Of a stretch of DNA of 64,000 bases, positions 34,283-43,832 are shown one piece after another. How positions within the stretch are numbered: the stretch's first letter is position 1; the number at the start of each line of letters is the position of its first letter. Under the pieces are notes generated by a model. That model saw only the letters and a program-made list of their open reading frames with translations. It was not told the DNA's origin and searched no databases. Origin of the DNA: an uncultured Senegalimassilia sp. (GTDB lineage: Bacteria > Actinomycetota > Coriobacteriia > Coriobacteriales > Eggerthellaceae). The stretch is taken from the NCBI RefSeq assembly GCF_902464545.1, contig NZ_CABQJR010000005.1:45819-109818 (forward strand), written 5' to 3'. Made by a program: the position numbers and the translations under genes.

Positions 34283-35134
34283 TTACTGCTCGGCCTTCGC
34301 CTTCTTCGTGGGGCGGGTCAGCTCGATAGCCTCCTCAGGGGTGTGCTCGGGAATGGGGTGAGCGGCGAACACCTCGGAGAAATCGCGGCCGTCCGGGAAC
34401 AGCGCGACCATATCCACCTGTTCGCGCGGCACGCGCTGGTGCAGCGCGAAGACCTCGCGCATGGCGTACCACGAGCATCCGTCCAGGCGATCTTCCTTCG
34501 GCAGGAAGTCGAAATCGCTTACCACCAGGGGCTTTCCGTATTCCACTGTGATCTTGGGGAAATGCATGCGCTCGCCTTTGCGCTTGACGTTCTCCGCCTC
34601 GCGCACGCACATAGGCAGGATGGGAGCCTTGCCCATCTTCGCGATGAACGCCGCACCAGAGTGGATTTCGGGCGTTTTGCTGCCCTTGCCACGGCGCGTG
34701 CCCTCCGGCAGGATGCCCACCAGCTGGTTTCCCTTCAGCATATGCGCCGCGCGCTTGATGGCGGTGCGGTCGGCCGAATCGCGCTTGATGGGGAACGCGC
34801 CCACGCGCGAGAGGATCTGCCCCGCCAAGCCGTGCGCGTTGCCGAACAGCGAATCGCGGCCCATCAGGCGCACGAACTGGCTTGGGCGCGCCGCCACGTA
34901 CATGAGGACCACGTCCAGAAACGACGTGTGGTTGGAGACCACCACCGCGCCGCAGCGGTCCTTGAACGCGCGAAGGTTCTCGCGCCCGTCAACGCGATAG
35001 CGGAACAGCACCTTGAACACGAAGCCGATCAGCACATACGCGAAGTTCGCGAACCAATGCGGGATCTGCTTCTCATCGGTGGTACCGCCGAGCGCGCGAT
35101 CCCACATATCCTCGTATCTCAAAAACAGGCTCAT
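34283..35134 (-). CDS. plsC: 1-Acylglycerol-3-phosphate acyltransferase (PlsC-like)
   Basis: 283 residues. The catalytic NHxxxxD motif is NHTSFLD at 68-74, the glycerol-phosphate-binding motif is GILPEGTRRGKG, and a hydrophobic segment lies near 30-45. It acylates lysophosphatidic acid to phosphatidic acid, the step after PlsY. The C-terminal 90 residues extend beyond the core and end in a charged TKKAKAEQ. Its ATG overlaps the cmk stop by four bases (ATGA), so translation is coupled. Confidence 0.9.
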   Translation of the reverse strand: MSLFLRYEDMWDRALGGTTDEKQIPHWFANFAYVLIGFVFKVLFRYRVDGRENLRAFKDRCGAVVVSNHTSFLDVVLMYVAARPSQFVRLMGRDSLFGNAHGLAGQILSRVGAFPIKRDSADRTAIKRAAHMLKGNQLVGILPEGTRRGKGSKTPEIHSGAAFIAKMGKAPILPMCVREAENVKRKGERMHFPKITVEYGKPLVVSDFDFLPKEDRLDGCSWYAMREVFALHQRVPREQVDMVALFPDGRDFSEVFAAHPIPEHTPEEAIELTRPTKKAKAEQ

Positions 35135-35811
35135 ACGTGCATGCCCTTCTCCTGGGCCAGCGCGCAGATGCGCTCGATGATCTGCTCGATCGTGCGGCCG
35201 GTGGAATCCATCTGCACGGCATCGGGCGCCGGCTTGAGCGGGCTGGTATCGCGCGAGGAATCGATGGCATCGCGGCGCTCGATGTCGGCGAGCACCTCGG
35301 CGTAATCGGTGCTGCCCACGCCGCGACGCTCGTTTTGCGCCACGCGGCGATGGGCGCGCTCGGCAGCGCTGGCAGTCAGAAACACCTTCAGCTCAGCCTC
35401 GGGGAACACCGCCGTGCCGATGTCGCGGCCTTCCACCACATAGTTGCCCGCGCGGCCGATGCGCTGCTGCTGGGCCACGAGCGCCTGGCGGACAGCGGGC
35501 GCGGCGGCCACGGCACTGACGGAGCGGTCGATCTCGGCCGTGCGGATAGCGTCGGTCACGTCCACGCCGGCGATGGAGACGCGACGCGGCAGCGGATCGC
35601 CCGGCTCATGGGAGAACCCGATCTCGTGCATATCGGCGATGCGGCCGAGCGCTTCGCCATCTTCCAGCGAGACGCCGTCTTGCAGCGCCTGCCAGGCGAT
35701 GGAGCGGTACATAGCGCCCGTGTCCAGGCACGAGAAGCCCAAACGGCGCGCGACCGCCTTCGAAACGGTCGATTTGCCGGCGCCGCTCGGGCCGTCGATT
35801 GCGATGATCAT
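35131..35811 (-). CDS. cmk: Cytidylate kinase
   Basis: 226 residues. P-loop IAIDGPSGAGKSTVSKAVA at the start, LDTGAMYR, the CMP-binding insert, GRDIGTAVFPEA and RDTSPLKPAPDAVQMDSTG near the end. It phosphorylates CMP and dCMP. The start at 35811 overlaps the aroA stop by four bases and the stop overlaps plsC by four. The order aroA-cmk-plsC is common in clostridia and coriobacteria. Confidence 0.95.
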   Translation of the reverse strand: MIIAIDGPSGAGKSTVSKAVARRLGFSCLDTGAMYRSIAWQALQDGVSLEDGEALGRIADMHEIGFSHEPGDPLPRRVSIAGVDVTDAIRTAEIDRSVSAVAAAPAVRQALVAQQQRIGRAGNYVVEGRDIGTAVFPEAELKVFLTASAAERAHRRVAQNERRGVGSTDYAEVLADIERRDAIDSSRDTSPLKPAPDAVQMDSTGRTIEQIIERICALAQEKGMHV

Positions 35812-37127
35812 CGTGCAAGCCTTTCGATATCGTCCAAGAAGCCGGGGTAGCTGACGCGCACGGCCTCGAAATCCTTGATGTTCACGAAAACCTTGCCGGT
35901 CAGGCCGACGAGCGACCAGGTCATGGCAAGGCGATGGTCGCCGAGCGAGTCGAACTCGAGCCCCTCGGGGACCTGCAAGCCGGGTTGACCCTCGATGTAA
36001 AGGTCGTCGCCTTCGCACCAGGTGTCCACGCCCAACTTGGCCAGACCATCCATTATAGCGGCAAGGCGGTCGGTTTCCTTCACACGAAGCTCTCCCACCT
36101 GACGGAACACGGTGATTCCATGCGCGTGCGCCGCCACCAGCGCCAACACCGGGATCTCGTCGATGATTCCGGCGATCTTGTCGGCCGGCACCTCGCAGCC
36201 GCGCAGATCGGGCGTGTAGCAGGCCTCGATGATGCCGTAGGGCTCCTTGCCTGCCGCGCCCGTGTGCGTGACGCTGACCTGGGCGCCCATGCGCTCGAGC
36301 GTGCGTACGAAGCCGATGCGGGCCGTGTTCAGGCTGACGTCCTCGATCTGGATCGAGCTTTCGGGGTGCAAAACCGCCGCACATGCGAGGAACGCCGCCG
36401 AAGAGGGGTCGCCCGGCACGAGCACCTCGCCGGCCTGGGGCTGGGCGGGCCCGGTCACGCTGGCCGTGCAGGCACCGGCCGTGGTGGCCACGCCGTATTC
36501 GGGCAGCATGAGCTCGGTGTGGTTGCGGCTCGGCGCCGGCTCGTTGACCGTGGTGGTTCCCGAGGCATACATGCCGGCAAGCAGCACAGCGGTCTTGAGC
36601 TGGGCCGATGCCATGGGGGCGTCGTAGGTGAGGGGGCGCAGCCCGCCGCCGTGGACGGTGATGGGCAGCGTCTCGCGGCCTTCGGGAAGGAAACGCGCGC
36701 CCATCTTCATGAGCGGCGCGGTGATGCGGCGCATCGGGCGCTTGCACAGCGACGAATCGCCCGTGAGCGTGACCTGGATATCCCACGGCGCCAGGATGCC
36801 CATGAGCAGGCGCACCGTGGTGCCGGAGTTTCCGCAATCCACGGGTTCGGCGGCCTGGCTGGGACCGGCGACACCCCAGCCGGTGATGCCGCCGGCAAGG
36901 CTTCCGTCTGCCTGCTTCTCCAGGCTGACCTGGGCGCCCAGCGCGCGGACGGCCCCGATGGAGCTGCGCACGTCGGCGGAATCCAGCACGCCCGACACAC
37001 GCGAGGTGCCTTCCGCCATGGCGGAGAACAGCACAGCGCGATGGCTGATGGACTTGTCGCCCGGCACGCGCGTGGAACCGTGCATAGGGCCTTCCAGCGG
37101 TTTGATGACGGTGATGTTATCCGACAT
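35808..37127 (-). CDS. aroA: 3-Phosphoshikimate 1-carboxyvinyltransferase (EPSP synthase)
   Basis: 439 residues in two inverse alpha/beta domains. VPGDKSISHRAVLFSAMAEG binds shikimate-3-phosphate. DCGNSGTTVRLLMGIL is the phosphoenolpyruvate-site loop. PGDPSSAAFLACAA, RVKETDRLAA-type ELRVKETDRLAAIMDG and SLGDHRLAMTW are further signatures. It makes EPSP in the chorismate pathway. Its first eleven bases overlap the tyrA end, linking the common aromatic pathway to tyrosine synthesis. Confidence 0.96.
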   Translation of the reverse strand: MSDNITVIKPLEGPMHGSTRVPGDKSISHRAVLFSAMAEGTSRVSGVLDSADVRSSIGAVRALGAQVSLEKQADGSLAGGITGWGVAGPSQAAEPVDCGNSGTTVRLLMGILAPWDIQVTLTGDSSLCKRPMRRITAPLMKMGARFLPEGRETLPITVHGGGLRPLTYDAPMASAQLKTAVLLAGMYASGTTTVNEPAPSRNHTELMLPEYGVATTAGACTASVTGPAQPQAGEVLVPGDPSSAAFLACAAVLHPESSIQIEDVSLNTARIGFVRTLERMGAQVSVTHTGAAGKEPYGIIEACYTPDLRGCEVPADKIAGIIDEIPVLALVAAHAHGITVFRQVGELRVKETDRLAAIMDGLAKLGVDTWCEGDDLYIEGQPGLQVPEGLEFDSLGDHRLAMTWSLVGLTGKVFVNIKDFEAVRVSYPGFLDDIERLAR

Positions 37128-38289
37128 GGGTGTGCTCCTTAGGCGCTAGCGGGCTGAACGATACGGAGAAACCGGCATTGATAAGATGCGCCGACAGCTT
37201 GCCGATGTCGCCTTCGTCGGTGAGCACGAGCGAGAGCACGGCCGAGTCCTCGGTGACGTGGTCGATCTCGATGGACTGGATGTTGCACCCCACCTTGCTG
37301 GTGATGGTGGTGACCTCGGCCACCACGCCGGGGCGATCCTCCATAGGGATGCGAACCTCCAGCAGGCGCTCGGTGCACGGCAGCCATGCGGCCGGCAGCG
37401 CGCGGCGGGCATCGGCTGCCTCGGCGAGCAGGCTGGTCAACGTTGCGCGAGCGCCCGCTTCAAGCGCGTCGGCGAACTGCCCGATGATGCCCTGCATCTC
37501 GCGCAAACCACCCAGAAGCGCATCTTTGTTGTCGAAAGCGATGCCGCACCACAGCTCGGGAGAGCCGGCCGCGATGCGCGTGGAATCCTTGAACCCTCCC
37601 GCTGCCAGGCGCATGAGCGAATCCTGGCCCTTCGCGTGGCGCACGGCAAGCTGCACGAGCGAGCTGGCGGTGAAATGCGGCACATGGCTGACCACGGCCA
37701 CCGCTGCATCGTGCTGTTCGCGCGGCAGGCTGATCACGCGCGCGCCGATGCCGGTGATCAGCTCGTGCAAGCGCGTGAAATGCTCCGCGGGCGTATCGGC
37801 GTCGGGGCACAAGATCCAATACGCGCCCTTGAACAGGTCGGCGCGGGCGCCCACGATGCCGTTCTTCTCAGAACCGGCCATAGGGTGGCCGGGAACGAAG
37901 TTCTGCGGATACGGAAGCGCGTGCGCGGCCATCTCGATGATGCGGCTTTTCGTGGAAGCGGTATCGGTGATGATGCCGCGATAATCCCACTCGGCCAAAT
38001 CTTTCAGATAGCCTTCCACCACGCTGACAGGCGTGGCCAAAACCACCAGGTCGCAGCCGTCTTCGATGAACGCGCGGAACTCCGCGGCATCGGGGGCGGC
38101 GGTTGCGGTTGCCCAGCCCCTGTTGACGGCCTCGACGCGGGTGGCCAGGTCGGTGTCGACGGCCATGACCTGCGCCGAGGGGTTTGCCGCACGCAATGCG
38201 GCGGCAAAGCTGGCGCCGATGAGGCCGAAGCCGATGACGGCTACGCGTTCGAAGCCGCCTGTTTTCGCTTGATCGATCGTTTGTGCCAT
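37117..38289 (-). CDS. tyrA: Prephenate dehydrogenase with C-terminal ACT domain
   Basis: 390 residues. NAD-binding AVIGFGLIGASFAAAL at 18-33, ITDTASTKSRI, FVPGHPMAGSEKNG with the catalytic-site His, and SHVPHFTAS-type VSHVPHFTASSL fit the TyrA dehydrogenase core (to about 305). A C-terminal ACT domain (LLEVRIPMEDRPGVVAEVTT) probably gives tyrosine feedback inhibition. The enzyme converts prephenate to 4-hydroxyphenylpyruvate. The ATG at 38289 starts the family-like sequence. An in-frame TTG at 38340 is less likely. It is the first gene of the tyrA-aroA-cmk-plsC unit. Confidence 0.9.
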   Translation of the reverse strand: MAQTIDQAKTGGFERVAVIGFGLIGASFAAALRAANPSAQVMAVDTDLATRVEAVNRGWATATAAPDAAEFRAFIEDGCDLVVLATPVSVVEGYLKDLAEWDYRGIITDTASTKSRIIEMAAHALPYPQNFVPGHPMAGSEKNGIVGARADLFKGAYWILCPDADTPAEHFTRLHELITGIGARVISLPREQHDAAVAVVSHVPHFTASSLVQLAVRHAKGQDSLMRLAAGGFKDSTRIAAGSPELWCGIAFDNKDALLGGLREMQGIIGQFADALEAGARATLTSLLAEAADARRALPAAWLPCTERLLEVRIPMEDRPGVVAEVTTITSKVGCNIQSIEIDHVTEDSAVLSLVLTDEGDIGKLSAHLINAGFSVSFSPLAPKEHTHVG

Positions 38290-38502
38290 AAGGCGATGCA
38301 GACCTTCCGGATCCGATCTAGGATAGGACGTTGCGGGCAAGTCGGCATCGCATCGGCAAGCGCGAAACCGCCGCGCAGGTCAAAGAACGCCCGCGACAAG
38401 GCGAAACGCCGAGTTCGCAAACACCAGCAGTTTACCCGGGTGACCATTATAGCCGTTTCCCGACAGCACGCATCCCGCCGCCCCACGCAAGCACGAGGGG
38501 AA

Positions 38503-38733
38503 CATGAACAGGGGACGGAGGTGTGTTCATGCGTGAACGGGGGACGAAGGCGCGTTCGCGGGGAATGCTCATCGGCGATGCAGCACTGCGCACGAACAAC
38601 GCGCGACGCGAGACCCGCCAACGGGCGTGAACAGGGGACGGAGGTGTGTTCACGAGGGCTCTTTGGGAAATGAAAGGGCAACCGTGAACACACCTCCGTC
38701 CCCTGTTCACGCCGCGCGTCCCCTGTTCACCCG
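38503..38733. repeat. Cluster of REP-like units upstream of tyrA
   Basis: Units of the GGGGACGGAGGTG family: plus copy 38503-38531; degenerate tandem plus copy 38532-38560 (GGGGACGAAGGCG); plus copy 38626-38654; minus copy 38683-38711, a perfect 29-bp reverse complement of the previous one; and a partial minus copy ending about 38733. This is the densest cluster in the window. It fills most of the 456-bp gap between tyrA and rluB, which has no gene and must also hold the tyrA promoter. Confidence 0.85.
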
Positions 38734-38745
38734 GCGAACGTTCGC

Positions 38746-39627
38746 CTACTTTATAGATGCGTGCAGCGCCGTTACCTCTTCAGGAGTGAGCTCGCGCCAT
38801 TGGCCGCGGGGCAGGTCGCCTAACTCGATGGGACCGAAGCTGTCGCGGTGCAGCGCCAAAACGCCGTGTTTGATGGCCGACAGCATGCGCTTGACCTGGC
38901 GTTTCCTTCCCTCGCGCAACACCACGCGCACCACGGCGCGCTGCTGGGAGCGCTTGCGCAGGATGGCGGCGCGTTGCGGACTGGGCACGCTGCCGTTGGG
39001 CTCATGGTCGGGTACGGCGGGCGGCACCTCCAGCATGGACAACGCGCGCTTCGCTTCCGCACCTTCCACCAGCGCAGCCTTCGCGGGCGCGGTCATGCCG
39101 TCGTCAAGCTGGATACCCTGCTCAAGCTGGGCCAGCTGCTCGGGCGTGGGCTTGCCGTTGACCAGCGCCAGATAGCGTTTCTCCACGTGATGACGCGGGT
39201 GCAAAAGACCGTTGCCCAGCTCGCCGTCGGTGCTGAACAGCAAAAGCCCCGTGGTGTCGAAGTCCAAGCGCCCGATGGGGAACAGCCCCGGGAAGCGATC
39301 GGTGGGCACGAGCTCGGCCACCGTGGGACGGCCTTGCGGGTCGGACATGGTGGTCACGTAGCCGGCGGGTTTGTGCAGCATGATGGTAACGGGGCCGCCT
39401 TCCAAGCGCACAGGCACGCCGTCGACCGCCACCTGGTCCACAAGCGGATCCACCTTGCTTCCCAGCTCGGTAACCACCTGGCCGTTCACCGTCACGCGCC
39501 CTGCCGTCATGAGGTTCTCCGACCCGCGACGGCTCGCCGCGCCGGCGCGCGCCAGGAACTTCTGCAGGCGCATGGGCACAAGACGCTCCTCGGGCTGCGT
39601 TTGATTGGGTTTGAGTTGCCTGGTCAT
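38746..39627 (-). CDS. rluB: 23S rRNA pseudouridine synthase, RluB/RsuA family
   Basis: 293 residues. An S4 RNA-binding domain (MRLQKFLARAGAASRRGSEN) is followed by the RsuA-type catalytic core with FPIGRLDFDTTGLLLFSTDG, whose Asp is the nucleophile, then LREGRKRQVKRMLSAIKHGV. An Ala/Glu-rich insert (about 190-225) is longer than usual. It isomerises a uridine in the large ribosomal RNA. The start at 39627 gives a short extra N-terminus, and the Met at 39573 is an alternative. It is the last gene of the M50-scpA-scpB-rluB unit. Confidence 0.92.
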   Translation of the reverse strand: MTRQLKPNQTQPEERLVPMRLQKFLARAGAASRRGSENLMTAGRVTVNGQVVTELGSKVDPLVDQVAVDGVPVRLEGGPVTIMLHKPAGYVTTMSDPQGRPTVAELVPTDRFPGLFPIGRLDFDTTGLLLFSTDGELGNGLLHPRHHVEKRYLALVNGKPTPEQLAQLEQGIQLDDGMTAPAKAALVEGAEAKRALSMLEVPPAVPDHEPNGSVPSPQRAAILRKRSQQRAVVRVVLREGRKRQVKRMLSAIKHGVLALHRDSFGPIELGDLPRGQWRELTPEEVTALHASIK

Positions 39628-39669
39628 GATTCTCCCATCACAGGTCGGTCGAGGTTTGCCGGAAAACGG

Positions 39670-40629
39670 TTACTCGTCGTCGGTTTCGAACTTCAGGTTG
39701 TCGAAGTCGATCTTCTCCACCAACCCGAAGCTTTGCGCCATAGCATCGGCGAGCATCTGCTGCGCGGCATTGCTCGCCGGACCGTCACCGGCCGGGAACG
39801 CGGCGTGCGAGCCCGATGCGTCGCGATCCGGGTCGTCAGCGGACAGCGGCAGTTGCCCGCCTGCCGCGGCGCGCTCAGGCGCCGCTTGCCGGGACGAGCG
39901 ATTCTCGCCGCCGGCACCCACGCCGCGCGAACCCTTTTCCGAGGTCAGCGCACCGCCGGCGCCTTCGTCCTCGAAGTCGAACTGCAGGCCGTCGAGCGGA
40001 TCGCCCGCTTCGTCATCCGATACCTGCGCCTCGGGCGCCACACGCGCCTCCTGCCCACCAGCGCTCAAGCGCTCGCGGATAAGCTGACGAGTCGCATCGT
40101 CGGGCGCAAACTCGTCCAGATCGGGAAGGTCGCGCACCGAGCGCAGCCCGAACTTCTCCAGGAAGCCGCGCGTGGTGGCGTACAGCGTGGGGTTGCCCGG
40201 CGCGTCTGCCTGCCCCGCTTCGCGAATCAACCCCTTCTCCACCAGGGAGTTTATGGAGCTGTCGGAATTCACGCCGCGCACGCTGGCAACGCCGGCGCGC
40301 GTGCAGGGCTGCAGGTAAGCCACAATGGCGAGCGTTTCCATGGCCGCCTGCGAGAGTTTGCGCGTATCCCACGACAGCACGTACTTCTCCACCAGGTCAT
40401 GGTACGCCGGGTGCGTGTACAGCCGCCAGCCGCCGGCCACCTCGCGCAGCTGGATGCCGCGCTGTTCGCGCTCCAACTTCTCGCGCAGGTCCACCAGCGC
40501 CTGCTCGACCAGCTTCGGGTCGGCCTCCAGCATATCTGCCAGCTCGATGACGCCGACCGGCTCGTCGGTGACGAACAGCATAGCCTCTATGGCGCCGCTC
40601 AGCTGCGCCTGATCAAGTCCCTCGAACAT
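39670..40629 (-). CDS. scpB: Segregation and condensation protein B
   Basis: 319 residues. The first 200 or so are the two winged-helix ScpB domain (GAIEAMLFVTDEPVGVIELA, ETLAIVAYLQPCTRAGVASV, LYATTRGFLEKFGLRSVRDL). The remaining 115 or so are acidic, Gly/Ala-rich and probably disordered, an extension not present in typical ScpB of about 190 residues. ScpB works with ScpA and SMC in chromosome condensation. Its ATG follows the scpA stop with no gap. Confidence 0.92.
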   Translation of the reverse strand: MFEGLDQAQLSGAIEAMLFVTDEPVGVIELADMLEADPKLVEQALVDLREKLEREQRGIQLREVAGGWRLYTHPAYHDLVEKYVLSWDTRKLSQAAMETLAIVAYLQPCTRAGVASVRGVNSDSSINSLVEKGLIREAGQADAPGNPTLYATTRGFLEKFGLRSVRDLPDLDEFAPDDATRQLIRERLSAGGQEARVAPEAQVSDDEAGDPLDGLQFDFEDEGAGGALTSEKGSRGVGAGGENRSSRQAAPERAAAGGQLPLSADDPDRDASGSHAAFPAGDGPASNAAQQMLADAMAQSFGLVEKIDFDNLKFETDDE

Positions 40630-41421
40630 CTATTCCTCCCCAACCGACGTCAGCGCGTCGTCGCCATCCAGCAAAAGCTCGCCCGAGCCCTCGATGTACT
40701 CGATATCGATGTCGCCGAACAGCTGGCTTTGCTCCACGCGCACCATGGAGCGCTTGTACAGCTCGAGCACCGCCAGGAACGTGACCACCACAAGCGGCGT
40801 GGGCGCGTCGTCGGCGATCAACTGCGAGAAGCGCAGCTGCTTGAGGTTGCGGATGCGCTGATGGATGGCACGCACATGCACCTCCACCGGGATGGGCTTC
40901 GCGGCGATATGCTCGCTTTCCAGCAGGAACACCTCGCGACGCGCCAGCGCGCGGGCGGCAAGCAGCGCGAGAGAGTCAAGCGACACATCGCGCAGGAAAT
41001 CGGGCATGAGGTTCAGGAAGCACGCCTCAGGTCCGAACGGACGCGGGTGCATGCGACCCTCGGCGACGAACCGCGCATGCAGCGCGGCGGCGGCGTTCTT
41101 GTACTGTTTATATTCCAGCAGGCGCTCCACCAGCATGTCGCGCGCCTCAGAGGGCGCCAGCTCGGCGATGTCGTCCTCAACCTCGACGCGCTCGCGCGGC
41201 AGCAGGCTTTGCGCCTTGATCTCCAGCAGCGTGCTGGCCACCAGCAGAAAATCGCTGGCAACATCCAGGTCGAGGTTCTGCATACGGCCCACTTCGACCA
41301 GATACTGGTCGGCGATCTGCGTGATGTTGATAGCGCCGATGTCAACCTTCTGGCGGCTGACCAGGTACAACAGCAGATCGAACGGCCCCTCGAAGCTGTC
41401 GGTGCGAACGCGATACGACAC
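40630..41421 (-). CDS. scpA: Segregation and condensation protein A
   Basis: 263 residues. N-terminal SMC-head binding region FEGPFDLLLYLVSRQKVDIG and INITQIADQYL, LVASTLLEIKAQSLLP, then the C-terminal winged helix with VVTFLAVLELYKRSMVRVEQ. It is the kleisin bridging the SMC dimer. The start is a GTG at 41421. It lies 15 bp after the M50 protease gene and directly before scpB. Confidence 0.94.
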   Translation of the reverse strand: MSYRVRTDSFEGPFDLLLYLVSRQKVDIGAINITQIADQYLVEVGRMQNLDLDVASDFLLVASTLLEIKAQSLLPRERVEVEDDIAELAPSEARDMLVERLLEYKQYKNAAAALHARFVAEGRMHPRPFGPEACFLNLMPDFLRDVSLDSLALLAARALARREVFLLESEHIAAKPIPVEVHVRAIHQRIRNLKQLRFSQLIADDAPTPLVVVTFLAVLELYKRSMVRVEQSQLFGDIDIEYIEGSGELLLDGDDALTSVGEE

Positions 41422-41436
41422 GATGCCCCGCCGCCC

Positions 41437-42123
41437 CTACGAAATGGTGAAGGGGAACAGCAGGTTGCCCAGATTGCCGGCGGTGACGTCCAGGTAGATG
41501 CCGAACACGTTCACATGAATGATATACGGCAGCAAAATAGCCACGATCATGAAGATCGGGAACGCGTACTGCTGCACCTTGTAGTACTTCGGCAACCACT
41601 TCACAGGCATGAAGAATGCGAAGATGGAGCTGCCATCGAGCGGCGGGATGGGCAGCAGGTTGAAGAACATAAGGTACAGGTTGATCAGCGCGAACATGGG
41701 CAGGAACATCAGGTAGAAATAGAAGAACGCCTGGCTCTGCACCACCCACTGCGCAACGGGGGCGAACCCGTAGAGAACCCACGCGACCACGCCCGCCAGC
41801 ACGGCGAGCAGCAGGTTGGCGGCGGGGCCGGCCAAGCCCACGATCAGATCGCCCTTGCGCGGGTCCTTGAAGTACGCGGGGTTGTACGGCACCGGCTTGG
41901 CGTAGCCGAACACGGGCATGTTCATGGCCATGAGCAAAAACGGCATGATAACGGTACCGAACGGGTCGACGTGCGCAAGCGGGTTGAACGACAGGCGCCC
42001 TGCACGCTTGGCGGTGGGGTCGCCCAGTTTCCAGGCAGCAAAGCCGTGCGCCATCTCGTGCAACACGATGGCGGGAATGAAGCTCAAAATCGAGCAGATG
42101 AGATAAGGAAGCTGTGTAGTCAT
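41437..42123 (-). CDS. Site-2-type membrane metalloprotease (M50 family)
   Basis: 228 residues, about five to six membrane helices. The zinc motif HEMAHG lies in the first helix, and NLLPIPPLDGSSIF supplies the NPxPPLDG-like third ligand region. It has no PDZ domain, so it is the short M50 type usually found before scpA. Such enzymes cut membrane-embedded regulators, but no substrate is visible here. The ATG at 42123 starts the family-like sequence. The upstream frame to 42234 is not convincing. Confidence 0.88.
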   Translation of the reverse strand: MTTQLPYLICSILSFIPAIVLHEMAHGFAAWKLGDPTAKRAGRLSFNPLAHVDPFGTVIMPFLLMAMNMPVFGYAKPVPYNPAYFKDPRKGDLIVGLAGPAANLLLAVLAGVVAWVLYGFAPVAQWVVQSQAFFYFYLMFLPMFALINLYLMFFNLLPIPPLDGSSIFAFFMPVKWLPKYYKVQQYAFPIFMIVAILLPYIIHVNVFGIYLDVTAGNLGNLLFPFTIS

Positions 42124-42289
42124 AATCGCACCATTATAGCGCCGCAAACGCCAATGCGAAACCGATAACCGACCTGAAACCCATTCGTAACGCCAATAAG
42201 CACAAGCACACTCGATAGACGCAGCACCGCGCAACTACGCACCTCGCACGCAATCACAACGCACGACACGTGTCCACCGGACGAACGCA

Positions 42290-42326
42290 AAACGGGCGGG
42301 CGACCTTGATGGCCGCCCGCCCGTTT
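42290..42326 (-). terminator. Rho-independent terminator of serC
   Basis: AAACGGGCGGGCG (42290-42302) pairs perfectly with 42314-42326 (11-nt loop). Read on the minus strand the stem is followed by TTTTGCG. It is 61 bp past the serC stop. The rest of the 42124-42387 gap is unremarkable. Confidence 0.8.
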
Positions 42327-42387
42327 GAAAGCGCTATCGCTATCGCGAGACCAGCGCCCGCGCACCGGGCGCTCGCCTATCGCGAAC

Positions 42388-43470
42388 TTACGCGTTCTCG
42401 CGCTCGAACTTGTCCATGAACTGGACCAGCGCCTCGACGCCGGCCTTGGGCATGGCGTTGTAGATGCTGGCGCGCATGCCGCCGACGCTGCGGTGGCCCT
42501 TGATGTTCTCGATGCCCGCGGCCTTCGCCTCGGCGATGAACTTCGCGTCCAGCTCGGGGTTGCCCGTGACGAACGGCACGTTCATGAGCGAACGGAACTC
42601 CTTCTTCGCCGTGCCGCTGAACAGCTTGGACTGATCCAGGTAGTCGTAGAGGATGGCGGCCTTCTCCTCGTTGAGCTTCTGCATGGCCTCAAGACCGCCC
42701 AGGCCCTTGAGCCACTGGAACACCTTGCCGCACATATAGATGCCGTAGCAAGGCGGGGTGTTGGACAGGCTGCCGGCGTCGGCCTGCGTTTTGTAGCGCA
42801 TGATGGTGGGCGTGAAGGGCAGCACGTCCTCGCGGATCAGGTCGTCGCGCACGATGACGATGACCACGCCGGCCGGGCCGACGTTCTTCTGCACGCCGCC
42901 GTAGATCAGGCCGTACTTCGACACGTCCATGGGCTCGGAAAGGAACATGCTGGAAACGTCGGAGACCAGCGGGATGTCGCCGGTTTCAGGCAGCTTGGTG
43001 TAGCGGTTGCCGTAGACGGTCTCGTTCTGGCAGATGTAGACGTAATCGGCGTCGGGGCTGAACGTGAGGCCGTCGACGTCGGGCACGTAGGTGAAGTTCT
43101 CGTCCTCGGAGCTGGCGATGCAGCGGGCGTCGCCGTAGAGCTTTGCCTCCTTGAAGGCCTTCTTCGACCAGTTGCCCGAAACGATGTAGTCGGCGACCTT
43201 GTTCTGCATGAGGTTCATGGGGATGGCTGCGAACTGCTGCGTGGCGCCGCCCTGCAGGAACAGCACGCGGTAGTTGTCGGGGATGTTCATGAGGTCGCGG
43301 ATGTCCTGCTCAGCGGTCTCGATGATGCCCTTGAACGCGGCGGAGCGGTGCGACATCTCCATCACGGACATGCCGGTGCCCTGATAATCGAGCATTTCCG
43401 CGGCGGCGGAGGACAGCACCTCCTCGGGGAGCACTGCCGGACCGGCCGAGAAATTGTACACGCGAGCCAT
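42388..43470 (-). CDS. serC: Phosphoserine aminotransferase
   Basis: 360 residues from the ATG at 43470, preceded by AAGGAGGT. Class-V PLP aminotransferase: YNFSAGPAVLPEEVL, MSVMEMSHRS, FLQGGATQQFAAIPMNL, VSDVSSMFLSEPMDVSKYGL and GGVQKNVGPAGVVIVIV with the PLP lysine, and HRSVGGMRASIYNAMP near the end. It makes 3-phosphoserine from 3-phosphohydroxypyruvate and glutamate. It is divergent from the NAD operon and has its own terminator. Confidence 0.95.
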   Translation of the reverse strand: MARVYNFSAGPAVLPEEVLSSAAAEMLDYQGTGMSVMEMSHRSAAFKGIIETAEQDIRDLMNIPDNYRVLFLQGGATQQFAAIPMNLMQNKVADYIVSGNWSKKAFKEAKLYGDARCIASSEDENFTYVPDVDGLTFSPDADYVYICQNETVYGNRYTKLPETGDIPLVSDVSSMFLSEPMDVSKYGLIYGGVQKNVGPAGVVIVIVRDDLIREDVLPFTPTIMRYKTQADAGSLSNTPPCYGIYMCGKVFQWLKGLGGLEAMQKLNEEKAAILYDYLDQSKLFSGTAKKEFRSLMNVPFVTGNPELDAKFIAEAKAAGIENIKGHRSVGGMRASIYNAMPKAGVEALVQFMDKFERENA

Positions 43471-43832
43471 GCTGAACCTCCTTGGGTTGACTAATGGGTA
43501 GCGCACCCGCGATTCGCGGGTTGGCGCCAAACGCGGAGCGCAAACACGTTCCGTACCGGTCTAGTATGGGCCTTTCGCATGTTGAACCTACCGGCGATAC
43601 GGGATTTAAGGGCAAACGGCGAAGGCGCTCCGCGGGCGGCGAGCGCGGCGGCGAGCGCGGGCACGTGTGCGGCGGGCGGGCGGGCGAAAGCCGGCGATCG
43701 GCGCGCGGACCGGCCGCCGGATGTGCCTGACGGTGCCGCAGCTGATGGCAAACGCGCCCGTTGCCCGCCGCTGGCGCGAGAGCCAGCGGCTTACGCGGGC
43801 GGGCGTCAGCCGACGAATGGAGAAACGATGGG

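Noticed and set aside
38503..38733. Possible CRISPR array (regular repeats upstream of tyrA)
   Set aside because: Repeats occur in both orientations with unequal spacing and no cas genes; they fit a REP-like family.
38848..42168. 1106-codon plus-strand frame across rluB, scpB, scpA and the M50 gene
   Set aside because: Four well-identified minus-strand genes occupy it; the long frame is a product of GC-rich codon bias.
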